DNA from: Atopobium minutum | GTDB lineage: Bacteria > Actinomycetota > Coriobacteriia > Coriobacteriales > Atopobiaceae | Length of the DNA stretch: 64,000 nt | Assembly: GCA_900105895.1 (NCBI GenBank) | Contig: FNSH01000002.1 | Coordinates: 1 to 64,000 of the forward strand | Direction of reading: 5' to 3' | In this document: positions 16,680-25,271 of the stretch, in pieces | Layout of the letters: each line of letters starts with the position of its first letter | Position numbering within the stretch: position 1 is the first letter of the stretch | The notes under the pieces: generated by a model | Databases searched by the model: none | What the model was told of the DNA's origin: nothing | Seen by the model: only the letters and a program-made list of their open reading frames with translations | Position numbers and translations under genes: made by a program

Positions 16680-16696
16680 CAATGGAGGTTAATCGT

Positions 16697-17287
16697 ATGA
16701 AAAAATCATCTGGAATTAAAGCAAAAGATTTGATCACCACAGGTATTTTTACTGCCATTATGTTTGCTCTTTGCATGGCAGTAGCAATGCTGGGTTACAT
16801 ACCAATATTTATTCCGCTTTTAGGCATTATCGTGCCGCTTATTGACGGTATTCCATATGTGTTGTTTGTGAGCAAAACGAAAAAGTTTGGGCTTATAACC
16901 ATTATGGGATTTTTGCTTGGACTACTAATCGGGGTCATGGGAATGGGCGTATATGCACCCTTCACCGGACTTATCGCGGGCCTTTTAGCGGATTTGTTAT
17001 TAAAATCCTCGGATTATTCCAGTGCAAAAAAAGTAATTCTCAGCAAAGGTATTTTTTCAATATGGCTGATCGGCAACTATATTCCTATTGTTATTAGCCG
17101 TGATGCTTATTATCAAAATTTAGCACAAGGCGGTTACGGAAAGGCCTATGCGGATGCACTTATGAAGCTTATTCCGGACTGGAGTTTGATCCCATTACTT
17201 GTAGGCATATTTATCGCGGGCATCATTGGTGCTTTGATTGGACGTTCCCTTCTAAAAAAGCAGTTCGAACGCGCCGGGATTGTCTAA
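16697..17287 (+). CDS. ECF transporter S component, MptD family
   Basis: A 196-residue integral membrane protein with about six hydrophobic helices (LITTGIFTAIMFALCMAVAML, PIFIPLLGIIVPLIDGIPYVL and others). It fits the MptD/Trep_Strep class of energy-coupling factor S components, which bind an unknown substrate and are powered by a T component and ATPases. Start 16697 has GGAGG at 16683-16687; an upstream in-frame ATG at 16682 overlaps that site. It is the first gene of cassette A and is followed within seven bases by the T component. The substrate cannot be told from sequence; neighbouring siderophore-type ABC genes make a metal chelate or small cofactor possible. Confidence 0.85.
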   Translation: MKKSSGIKAKDLITTGIFTAIMFALCMAVAMLGYIPIFIPLLGIIVPLIDGIPYVLFVSKTKKFGLITIMGFLLGLLIGVMGMGVYAPFTGLIAGLLADLLLKSSDYSSAKKVILSKGIFSIWLIGNYIPIVISRDAYYQNLAQGGYGKAYADALMKLIPDWSLIPLLVGIFIAGIIGALIGRSLLKKQFERAGIV

Positions 17288-17293
17288 TCCATT

Positions 17294-18022
17294 ATGCAGC
17301 CTATTCAAACGCGATCAAAAAAACAATTTCTTGATCCTCGAACAAAAATACTTCTTGTCTTTACCATCGCTGCTGTCGTTGTGGGAGGAGGACATGGATA
17401 TTGGCTGGCTCCGATTCGAATACTCCTTATATCCGTTCCCCTTATACTGTTTCTTATTGAAAGCAAGTGGAAATATGCCGCCATATATGCCATTTTATTC
17501 ATAGCGGCCTATGTAGGGCAGATATATCTTTTGCCGCTCGTTACCGGATTTTTAGGTTTTCTGTTGGTGGCTTTTTGCGGTATTTTTGTTCGCATGATGC
17601 CGGGGCTTGCCATGGGTGCCTATTTGCTCAGCTCAACGAAAATCAGCGAGTTTATGGCAGCAATGGAACGCATGCGTGTTCCTACCCAGATTACGATTCC
17701 ACTTTCTGTTGTTTTTCGCTTTTTTCCTACCATCTTGGAAGAGTATCACGCCATAGCCGATGCAATGAAAATGAGAGGCATCTCTTTAGGTGGTTCAAAA
17801 CCGTGGAAAACTGTGGAATATCGTCTGGTTCCGCTGATGGTGTCCTGCGTAAAAATCGGTGACGAACTTTCCGCATCTGCTTTAACACGTGGCTTAGGCG
17901 CGCCGATTAGGCGCACCAATGTCTGTAAAATTGGATTCCATTTGCAGGATATACTCTTTCTGATGCTTTGCCTTGTTAGCTTGTGTGTACTTATCTTTTA
18001 TAAGATCGGAGGTTCGTCATGA
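17294..18022 (+). CDS. ECF transporter T component (CbiQ family)
   Basis: A 242-residue membrane protein, the transmembrane coupling subunit of an ECF transporter. It has hydrophobic helices at about 22-45, 50-70, 75-110 and the C terminus, and the conserved coupling-helix region ERMRVPTQITIPLSVVFRFFPTI followed by ADAMKMRGI. The second typical ARG-like motif is present as SALTRGLGAP. Length is normal. It is complete, unlike the truncated copy in cassette B. Its stop overlaps the start of the ATPase gene. Confidence 0.88.
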   Translation: MQPIQTRSKKQFLDPRTKILLVFTIAAVVVGGGHGYWLAPIRILLISVPLILFLIESKWKYAAIYAILFIAAYVGQIYLLPLVTGFLGFLLVAFCGIFVRMMPGLAMGAYLLSSTKISEFMAAMERMRVPTQITIPLSVVFRFFPTILEEYHAIADAMKMRGISLGGSKPWKTVEYRLVPLMVSCVKIGDELSASALTRGLGAPIRRTNVCKIGFHLQDILFLMLCLVSLCVLIFYKIGGSS

Positions 18023-19488
18023 TAGAAATAAGAAATTTTTCTTTTTCCTATACATCCTCTGACCAAAGTACACTTAAAAATATCAATCTGAGAATCCCTG
18101 ACGGTCAATGCGTTCTTTTAACGGGAATGTCCGGATGTGGTAAGACGTCCATAATACGAGCTTTAAACGGACTTATTCCTCATTACTATGAAGGGAAAAG
18201 TTTGGGAAGTGTATCTGTTTTTGGTAAAAGTCCACAAACGCTTGCTCTGTATGAACTCGCGCCGATTATTGGCTGCGTATTTCAAAATCCCCGCAGCCAG
18301 TTTTTTAATGTAGATACGGATAGTGAACTGGTTTTTGCCTGTGAAAATTTAGGTATGTCAAAAGAAGATATTCGATTGCGCTTTAACAAAATCGTATCCT
18401 CTTTGCATATTGAGAGATTGATGGGAAAGAGTTTGTTTCATCTTTCTTCCGGAGAAAAACAAAAAATTGCTTGTGCCTCTGTGGCTGTGCTTTCTCCCAA
18501 TCTTGTTCTTATGGATGAGCCAAGTGCTAATCTTGATTTTTCCGCTATCGCAAATTTGCAAGGGATGATACAATTTTGGAAAGATGAGGGAAAAACAATC
18601 GTTATTGCCGAGCATCGCATCCATTATTTAAAAAATTTAGTGGATCGTGTGATATTGCTTGATGCCGGCGAGATGATCGGAGACTATCAAGGCGTTAACT
18701 TTTTCGAGTTACCGAGTTCGTTTTATGAAACGCATGGGATACGTATTCCGGACATAAAACAGCTTTCATTTGGAGCTTCCGATCCATTATCGCCGACGAA
18801 AGATTTTTTAGAGCTCTACGATGTGAACTTTTCCTACCAAAATACGCAAAGCGTATTGAATATTCCGAAGTTTCAACTTCCTCTGGGAAGGGCAACAGCT
18901 CTCATAGGTTCAAACGGTGCCGGCAAGTCCACTTTTGCCAAACTTCTTTGCGGACTGGTGAAAAAAGATAAAAGCAAACTGATCTATAAAAACAAGACTT
19001 TTCCACCTAAAAAAAGACGTGATCTGACCTATCTTGTGCAACAGGAAGTGAATCATCAGTTGTTTACAGAAACGGTTATGGAAGAGCTTTTGATTTCTCA
19101 GGAAGAAGAAAATCATTCTGCAGCCGAGGCAATGCTCCAAGAACTCCATCTGGATGGCTTTAAAGATGAACATCCCATGTCTCTTTCAGGAGGGCAAAAG
19201 CAGCGTGTTGCAATAGCCTCCGCTCTGATGAGCAATCGAGATGTTTTAATCTTTGATGAGCCGACCAGTGGTCTTGATTTGGAAAACATGCAGCGTTTTG
19301 CACAAATTATAAAGAGAATAATTCTTTTAGGAAAAACATGCTTAATTATTACTCATGATCCGGAGTTTATCGCTCTTGCCTGTCAGCATATTGTTGAAAT
19401 GAAAGATGGGCAGATTAAGGAGCAATATGATTTGAACCAGACGACAGTACAGAAATTGCAGAATTTTTTTAGAGAGGAGGTTTCATGA
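18019..19488 (+). CDS. ECF transporter ATPase, two fused ABC domains
   Basis: A 489-residue cytosolic energiser with two nucleotide-binding domains in one chain. The first has Walker A GMSGCGKTS, signature LSSGEKQK and Walker B LVLMDEPSANLD; the second has GSNGAGKST, LSGGQKQR and VLIFDEPTSGLD. Both look catalytically complete. It replaces the separate EcfA1 and EcfA2 of many systems. It overlaps the T component gene and the following AraC gene by four bases each, so the whole set is translationally coupled. Confidence 0.92.
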   Translation: MIEIRNFSFSYTSSDQSTLKNINLRIPDGQCVLLTGMSGCGKTSIIRALNGLIPHYYEGKSLGSVSVFGKSPQTLALYELAPIIGCVFQNPRSQFFNVDTDSELVFACENLGMSKEDIRLRFNKIVSSLHIERLMGKSLFHLSSGEKQKIACASVAVLSPNLVLMDEPSANLDFSAIANLQGMIQFWKDEGKTIVIAEHRIHYLKNLVDRVILLDAGEMIGDYQGVNFFELPSSFYETHGIRIPDIKQLSFGASDPLSPTKDFLELYDVNFSYQNTQSVLNIPKFQLPLGRATALIGSNGAGKSTFAKLLCGLVKKDKSKLIYKNKTFPPKKRRDLTYLVQQEVNHQLFTETVMEELLISQEEENHSAAEAMLQELHLDGFKDEHPMSLSGGQKQRVAIASALMSNRDVLIFDEPTSGLDLENMQRFAQIIKRIILLGKTCLIITHDPEFIALACQHIVEMKDGQIKEQYDLNQTTVQKLQNFFREEVS

Positions 19489-20447
19489 CAATGAACGCCT
19501 TAGGCAATATGGGAGATAATATCAAAATGCAGAAACGAGAAGATGGCAGTTCTATCTTTTTTTTGCATGATGAAACCGGCTCGGGGACGATGACTTGCTA
19601 CTCCCTTTTTGAAGGCGTCTTTGTACTTTTTAATGACTTTCATCTCAAAACTTGTTACTCAGCTTTCAAGCCACATCAATCGATGTTCACCATTGATTAC
19701 TGTAAAGAAGGAAGAATAGAAAATAGCATTCATCCGGAAAAGTACACTTATATCAGTGCTGGTGATTTGCAGATGGAAGTACGCACCCAGCATTGCGGAG
19801 AGTTTTACTTTCCACTTAAACACTATCACGGAATCACAATCAGCATTCTCTTTCCGCAGGGTTCTGAAACGATAAGGACATTATTAAACGGATTTCCGGT
19901 TGATGTGGAAAATTTGAAAAACAAATTCTGTAGAACATCAAAAGGCTATGAAACCTTTATTATGCGTTCCAATCCACAAACGAACCATATCTTAGCCGAA
20001 ATTTATCAAATTCCTGAAAAAGATAGAGTTCCTTATCTGAAAATTAAGGTATTAGAACTTCTTCTTTATTTGGCTGGAATGGATATTTCTTTGGCAAAAC
20101 AACAAAACGACTTTTTAAATTTCGCCCAAGTAACTAAGATCAAATCTTTGGAAAAAAGGTTGACTTCACATCTTGACCGTTTTTATACGTTAACCGAATG
20201 TTCGAGTTTCATTGATATGCCACTCACATCTATGAAAAATGCGTTCAGAATTATTTATGGAAAATCGATTTATGCCTATATGAAAGAGTATCGCGTTAAT
20301 GCAGCGGCTTTGCTCTTACAAGATTCATCGAAGAGCATACTTGAAATTGCGAATGATTTAGGCTACCAAAACCCATCCAAGTTTTCAGCTGCCTTCAAGT
20401 CCCTTCGTGGATTAACGCCACGAGACTATAGAAAAACTCTTGTCTGA
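19485..20447 (+). CDS. AraC-family transcriptional regulator
   Basis: A 320-residue regulator with an N-terminal sensing domain of unknown ligand and a C-terminal AraC double helix-turn-helix at about 220-318. The second helix-turn-helix is clear in SILEIANDLGYQNPSKFSAAFKSLRGLTPRDYRKTL. It belongs to the class seen with siderophore uptake clusters such as YbtA. It lies inside cassette A, directly before an inverted repeat and the two ABC exporter-fold genes, so it probably controls them; the ligand may be the transported compound. It starts within GAGGAGGTTTC ATG. Confidence 0.9.
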   Translation: MTMNALGNMGDNIKMQKREDGSSIFFLHDETGSGTMTCYSLFEGVFVLFNDFHLKTCYSAFKPHQSMFTIDYCKEGRIENSIHPEKYTYISAGDLQMEVRTQHCGEFYFPLKHYHGITISILFPQGSETIRTLLNGFPVDVENLKNKFCRTSKGYETFIMRSNPQTNHILAEIYQIPEKDRVPYLKIKVLELLLYLAGMDISLAKQQNDFLNFAQVTKIKSLEKRLTSHLDRFYTLTECSSFIDMPLTSMKNAFRIIYGKSIYAYMKEYRVNAAALLLQDSSKSILEIANDLGYQNPSKFSAAFKSLRGLTPRDYRKTLV

Positions 20448-20497
20448 ACGGGGCTGTTTTCCCAGTAGAGGGTGGAACGGACCATACCTTATTTCAT

Positions 20498-20544
20498 AAA
20501 CTGTTTTAGAGAATACGTTGAATTCTCTTCGACCAAAACAGTTT
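20498..20544. promoter_or_regulatory. Long interrupted inverted repeat before ABC pair A
   Basis: Outer arms AAACTGTTTT and AAAACAGTTT (10/10) enclose inner arms AGAGAAT and ATTCTCT (7/7). The structure lies between the AraC gene and the first ABC gene, six bases before the GAGGTG ribosome binding site. It may be an AraC-protein operator, or an mRNA hairpin that attenuates or protects the downstream message. It has no T run. Confidence 0.55.
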
Positions 20545-20564
20545 AGAAATGAGGTGTTTTTATT

Positions 20565-22352
20565 TTGAAAAGCAAAAAAAGAATATTGCCGATTGTTCTG
20601 TCTTTTGCAGACAGTGCGAAACCACAGTTTATACTATCTATTCTATTTGCCGTGCTAAGCGTTTTCTGTGGTTTTTTGCCTTATTTTGGGATCTATCAAG
20701 TCCTTCTTGTGTTTTTTTCAAAAGTACAAGATAGCAGTCAAATTTCTGTGCATTCACTTGTCCCTTGGTTCCTTTTGTGCGTCGCAGGATATGGCCTTAA
20801 AGTCTTGTTTCACACAATCTCAACGAATCGGTCTCATCATGCCGCCTACCATATTCTTAAAAATATACGAAGCCGACTGACCGATAAATTAATGCGATTG
20901 CCGCTTGGAACTGTAACAGGAAAAACCGCCGGTGAACTCAAGAGCATTATTGTTGACCGTGTAGAAACGATTGAATTACCTTTGGCACACTTGATACCGG
21001 AAGGCTTATCGAATCTGATTTTTCCTGTTATCGTATTTATTTTCATGCTGGTATGGAATTGGAAAGTCGCATTGGCATCTGTTGCCTGCATTCCTTTTGG
21101 CGTGCTCGCCTATGCGATCGTCATGAAGACATTTAACAGCAAATATGACAGCTATATGAAAGCTTCTAAAAAAGTGGACAGTGTGATTGTGGAATATGTG
21201 GAAGGCATTGAAGTTGTCAAGGCTTTTAATCAATCCAGTAAATCCTATAAAAAATATACGAATGCGATCACGTCCTTTAAAGATTTTACTTTAGATTGGT
21301 TTCGCTCCACTTGGCCGCTGATGAATTTTGCAGCGGCGATACTGCCGAGCACACTGTTAGGCATTCTTCCGGCAGGTATCTTGCTTTATGCTACAGGAAA
21401 TCTAACACCTGCCGAACTAACGCTTACCATCATCCTTTCCTTAAGTCTGGTAGGCCCCATTTCATACTTTACGACAGCTGTCAACAGCTATAAATCCATT
21501 GAATACGCTCTGCTGGATGTTCAGAAAATCTTAGACTTGCAAGAGCTTCCGGAAGAACAAGAGTCGAAAGAACTGTCCGGTTATGACATTTCATATAAGG
21601 ATGTCACATTTTCTTATGAAGAGGCTCAAGCACCTGTCGTTAAAGATTTTTCTTTAGAAATACCCGAGGAATCTTTCGTAGCTTTGGTAGGTCCTTCCGG
21701 CGGAGGAAAATCTACCTTATCTCGATTACTTTTGCGTTTTTGGGATGTGAATCAGGGATGTGTTTGTATCGGAGGAAAGGATATACGCTCTTTGCCACTT
21801 GGACAGCTCTCAGGACTCATCAGCTATGTTTCTCAGGATATTTTTCTTTTCAATATGTCTCTTTTTGAAAATATCCGCGTAGGCAATCCGGCCGCAACAA
21901 AAGAAGAGGTGTTTCAGGCTGCTCATATGGCACAATGCGAAGAGTTTATTTCACGTTTAGAACAAGGTTGGGACACGCCGGCTGGAGAAGCGGGGGATGA
22001 ACTGTCGGGCGGTGAAAAACAGCGTATAGCGATTGCCAGAGCAATACTAAAAGATGCCCCTATCGTTGTTTTGGATGAAGCAACCGCATTTACTGATCCA
22101 GAAAATGAACTTCAACTCCAAAAATCGATTAATGAACTAACGCGTGGCAAGACGCTGTTAGTGATTGCCCATAGGCTTTCTACGATAAAAAATGCCGACA
22201 AAATCGTTGTTTTGCAGGAAGGCACAAAAGTGGCGGAAGGAACGCAGAATGAACTTCTGAAGGCTTGCTCCCTTTACCGCTCCATGTGGGAAGCACATGT
22301 TGGTGCCAAAGCATGGGCGGTATCCAATCAAGAGAAAGGAGCAGATAAATAA
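20565..22352 (+). CDS. ABC transporter, fused TMD-NBD (YbtP-like), cassette A
   Basis: A 595-residue half transporter with an N-terminal six-helix type IV (exporter-fold) membrane domain of about 330 residues and a C-terminal ABC domain with Walker A GPSGGGKST, signature LSGGEKQRIAIARA and Walker B IVVLDEATA. The start is TTG at 20565, preceded by GAGGTG at 20551-20556. With the next gene it forms a heterodimer of the YbtP/YbtQ or multidrug type. The fold cannot by itself distinguish export from siderophore import; the AraC regulator and ECF genes favour uptake (inference). Confidence 0.88.
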   Translation: MKSKKRILPIVLSFADSAKPQFILSILFAVLSVFCGFLPYFGIYQVLLVFFSKVQDSSQISVHSLVPWFLLCVAGYGLKVLFHTISTNRSHHAAYHILKNIRSRLTDKLMRLPLGTVTGKTAGELKSIIVDRVETIELPLAHLIPEGLSNLIFPVIVFIFMLVWNWKVALASVACIPFGVLAYAIVMKTFNSKYDSYMKASKKVDSVIVEYVEGIEVVKAFNQSSKSYKKYTNAITSFKDFTLDWFRSTWPLMNFAAAILPSTLLGILPAGILLYATGNLTPAELTLTIILSLSLVGPISYFTTAVNSYKSIEYALLDVQKILDLQELPEEQESKELSGYDISYKDVTFSYEEAQAPVVKDFSLEIPEESFVALVGPSGGGKSTLSRLLLRFWDVNQGCVCIGGKDIRSLPLGQLSGLISYVSQDIFLFNMSLFENIRVGNPAATKEEVFQAAHMAQCEEFISRLEQGWDTPAGEAGDELSGGEKQRIAIARAILKDAPIVVLDEATAFTDPENELQLQKSINELTRGKTLLVIAHRLSTIKNADKIVVLQEGTKVAEGTQNELLKACSLYRSMWEAHVGAKAWAVSNQEKGADK

Positions 22353-24101
22353 ATGTTTACCATGATCAAACGTATCGTTGATTGGACAGGTTCTTATAAA
22401 AAAAGATTTTACTGGGGCATCGTCTGGTCGTTATTAGAGAATTTCTTTATTGCTTTTCCCTTGATGGGAGCGGCTTATGTTCTGAACCTTATGCTGCAGG
22501 ATACGGCAGGGCTCAGGAGTTTGCACACAAAGGAAGCTTTATGGGCGCTTTTGTTTATGGTTTTCTGTGTTTTAGGTCGTTTCTTCTTCTCCTATCTGCG
22601 GGCTGTTTTTCAAGAAAGCATTGCTTATGAAAAAACAGCCGAGGAGCGCATCGAGATAGGCGATATATTAAAGCGAGTTTCCCTTGGCTTTTTTGATCGT
22701 CACAAGACCGGTGAAATTGCGGGAGCAGTTACAACCGACTTATCTACTTTGGAATTGTATGCCATGAAGATGACGGATACGGTTATCGGGGCTTATTTGC
22801 AGACTCTTGCCATGATTCTATGCATCCTTTTTTTCTCATGGAAAGTGGCAACTGTTGCTTTAGTGGGTGTATTATGCTCTGCATTTTTCCAGCGCCGACT
22901 GGTGAAAGATAGCCGGACAAACACAGCGGTGCGTCAGAAAGCCAATGATAGCATGATTAACACAACACTCCAATTTATCCGTGGAATAACGGTTATTAAA
23001 TCGTATGGGAGAACAGGAAGCGCCGTTGCGGAACTACAAAAATCTTTTTCCGATCAACGTGACATCAACATCAAAATAGAAAATGATTACATGTGGACGC
23101 ACGGTCTTTATCAGCTAAGCCTAAAATTGACCTCAGTAGCAATCGCTTTTATGGTATGCCTTCAAACCATTCACGATGAAATTTCTCTGCCTATCATGCT
23201 CATGATAGTGATCTTTTCATTTGTTATGTTTGCTCGTTTGGAAACGGTAACTACTGCTTCTCACACCTTGGAAATGATGCGAGCAGCGCTGGACAAACTT
23301 CAAACAATTAAGACGGCAAACTATATCGACGAAGATTCAAAAGACATTGTTTTAAACAATTTTGACATTTCTTATCAGAACGTATCCTTCGCTTACGATC
23401 ACAAAAATGTTATCGAGAATGTGAGCTTTTCTCTTCCCGAAAATTCAACTTTAGCCATCGTGGGACCCTCCGGTTCTGGTAAAACAACGCTCTGTAATTT
23501 GCTTGCCAGATTCTATGATGTCAATCATGGGTCTATTTCTATCGATGGACATGATATCAGGGAAATGACTTGTGATACTCTGCTGCGATATATTTCGATC
23601 GTTTTTCAGCATGTCTATCTGTTTCATGACACGATATTGAACAACATTCGTTTCGGCAGACCGGAAGCCAGCATCGAGGAGATTAAAGAAGCTGCCAAAA
23701 AGGCGGCTTGTCATGAATTTATTGAGAATTTACCAAACGGCTATAACACGATGCTTGGCGAAGGCGGATCGACACTTTCAGGAGGAGAAAAACAACGCTT
23801 ATCCATTGCTCGTGCCATACTAAAAGATGCACCTATCGTTATATTAGATGAAGCAACTGCCAGTGTTGATCCTGAAAACGAGCATTTAATTCAACAAGCC
23901 ATATCCGCCTTGGTCAAAGGAAAAACATTGATCGTTATAGCCCACAGGCTAAACACAATACAGTTCGCTGACAATATTTTAGTTATAGACCAAGGAAAGC
24001 TGGTACAGCAGGGAACGCATGAGCAGTTAATAGAAGAAGAAGGAATATATAAAGATTTCCAGAAAATACTCAATAAGACAAATAACTGGCGGCTCAGTTG
24101 A
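22353..24101 (+). CDS. ABC transporter, fused TMD-NBD (YbtQ-like), cassette A
   Basis: A 582-residue partner half transporter. It has six predicted membrane helices in the first 320 residues and an ABC domain with Walker A GPSGSGKTT, signature LSGGEKQRLSIARA and Walker B IVILDEATAS. Its ATG directly follows the stop of the preceding gene, with AAAGGAG inside that gene. It closely resembles, in order and size, the pair in cassette B, and probably arose from the same ancestral cassette. A hairpin follows. Confidence 0.88.
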   Translation: MFTMIKRIVDWTGSYKKRFYWGIVWSLLENFFIAFPLMGAAYVLNLMLQDTAGLRSLHTKEALWALLFMVFCVLGRFFFSYLRAVFQESIAYEKTAEERIEIGDILKRVSLGFFDRHKTGEIAGAVTTDLSTLELYAMKMTDTVIGAYLQTLAMILCILFFSWKVATVALVGVLCSAFFQRRLVKDSRTNTAVRQKANDSMINTTLQFIRGITVIKSYGRTGSAVAELQKSFSDQRDINIKIENDYMWTHGLYQLSLKLTSVAIAFMVCLQTIHDEISLPIMLMIVIFSFVMFARLETVTTASHTLEMMRAALDKLQTIKTANYIDEDSKDIVLNNFDISYQNVSFAYDHKNVIENVSFSLPENSTLAIVGPSGSGKTTLCNLLARFYDVNHGSISIDGHDIREMTCDTLLRYISIVFQHVYLFHDTILNNIRFGRPEASIEEIKEAAKKAACHEFIENLPNGYNTMLGEGGSTLSGGEKQRLSIARAILKDAPIVILDEATASVDPENEHLIQQAISALVKGKTLIVIAHRLNTIQFADNILVIDQGKLVQQGTHEQLIEEEGIYKDFQKILNKTNNWRLS

Positions 24102-24140
24102 ACAAATTTATTTTAATTTAGCAACTCCAATTATTATGAA

Positions 24141-24186
24141 AAGGGGGACTCCTGCATGCTCATGTTTGCAGTCAGTCCCTCTTGTT
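24141..24186 (+). terminator. Probable terminator after cassette A
   Basis: Arms AGGGGGACT..TGCA and TGCA..AGTCCCTCT can pair, with a small internal bulge, and are followed by TGTTTTAG. It lies 40 bases after the last cassette A stop codon. Confidence 0.55.
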
Positions 24187-24200
24187 TTAGGGTTAGCACA

Positions 24201-24302
24201 TTATTTTTCGTACCCCTTGCTCATTTTCGTACCCCTGAGTATGAGTTCCGTACCCTAAGCGGCTGTGCCGTTAAAATGTATCAAATATGTTGTTTTGTTC
24301 TC
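24201..24302. repeat. Left copy of about 100-bp direct repeat with phased CGTACC motifs
   Basis: This copy shares about 85% of its bases (by eye) with 29580-29682 in the same orientation. Both contain TTTTCGTACCCC-like units; CGTACC begins at 24209, 24228 and 24249, spaced 19 and 21 bases. Both continue into TACCCTAAGCGGC and the AAAATGTATCAAATATG stretch, ending at GTTCTC. The copy ends inside the truncated ECF-T gene of cassette B. Confidence 0.75.
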
Positions 24303-24598
24303 GGAAACAACTGAAGAATTAAAATAGCAAGTCCTAAAAAAGATCCTGTTGTAAAACCTGACGAGATATGAGCCAGAAGCACTGCCACACCAAATATACC
24401 TGCATAAAAAACGAGATTTTTTATGCAGGTTCGAGCGGAACGAGACAGCAAGATTAAAAAGCTTGCCGCACAGGTGATTCCATATAACCATGGATTGCGA
24501 GTAAAGACCAAGAAGGTAAACAGGATCGTTAAGGCAAATAGCGTAAGCGGATGAAGATATCCCTCTTGGTCTTTTCTGCGGGAAAATGATCGGCTCAT
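24281..24598 (-). pseudogene. Truncated ECF transporter T component, cassette B
   Basis: The 105 residues from MSRSFSRRKDQEGYLHPLTL match the N-terminal half of an ECF-T (CbiQ) membrane protein with three or four hydrophobic helices. The reading frame then runs into the left repeat and stops with LFPRTKQHI, about 130 residues short of the complete copy in cassette A. The conserved coupling helices that contact the ATPases are missing, so it should be non-functional. No ECF ATPase gene follows on this strand. The truncation point coincides with the repeat junction. Confidence 0.75.
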
Positions 24599-24599
24599 C

Positions 24600-25187
24600 T
24601 TATTTGAGCTTGCTCTGCTGAGTGCTTTTCTCAAAGAACTTATTGTTGATGAATGCTCCGAAAAATCCGGCTAACAAGCACAGCACAACATTAACGGCAG
24701 CAGCTATCAAAATCACTTCATTTGTATAGGCGGCAACCATTTGTGCTGCTTGTTCTGGAGAAAAGGTAGATGACATGTATTTTACTAAACCTTCGACGCC
24801 TAAAATTTTTGTTAAAAGAATGCTGTGCATCGAATCGATAAACATGGCAACACTAAAAGCAATGGCGATGCGTTTGCTATTATCGTACTTTCCGATAATC
24901 AGCTCGCAGACAATCCCTGCAATCAGAGTAATCGGAATCATGACCCCATAACCTAAAATTGCATATACCAACCCAAGCACAGCCCAAAAGAGAAGCGCTG
25001 TGCCACGCTTTTGTACTTTTCGAGCCGCAATCACAAAGGTCGGTCCGATCACAAAAGCGGCAAACCCGGCTGAAATGTAGAGAGCAGCCATGCCTAAAAG
25101 TCCCGTCAGCATACTGATTCCAAAGGCGACAACACAGCCAATTACTGCCAATACGGCAATCTGTACAACATTTTTTAGTTTCATCAT
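24600..25187 (-). CDS. ECF transporter S component, MptD-like, cassette B
   Basis: A 195-residue membrane protein (MMKLKNVVQIAVLAVIGCVV) with about six hydrophobic segments and the same overall plan as the S component of cassette A. It begins ATGATG after AAAGGA. It is probably the substrate-binding subunit of an ECF importer. Its own T component is truncated and its ATPase is absent, so if still active it would have to borrow the T and A proteins of cassette A or another set (inference). It ends one base before the truncated T gene start. Confidence 0.78.
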   Translation of the reverse strand: MMKLKNVVQIAVLAVIGCVVAFGISMLTGLLGMAALYISAGFAAFVIGPTFVIAARKVQKRGTALLFWAVLGLVYAILGYGVMIPITLIAGIVCELIIGKYDNSKRIAIAFSVAMFIDSMHSILLTKILGVEGLVKYMSSTFSPEQAAQMVAAYTNEVILIAAAVNVVLCLLAGFFGAFINNKFFEKSTQQSKLK

Positions 25188-25271
25188 AAAATTCCTTTCT
25201 GAACATTTAATTTTCGACAACATCAGGCACAATCATTTTTATGTCTAAGATGTTGTTGTTAGTTCCAAACT

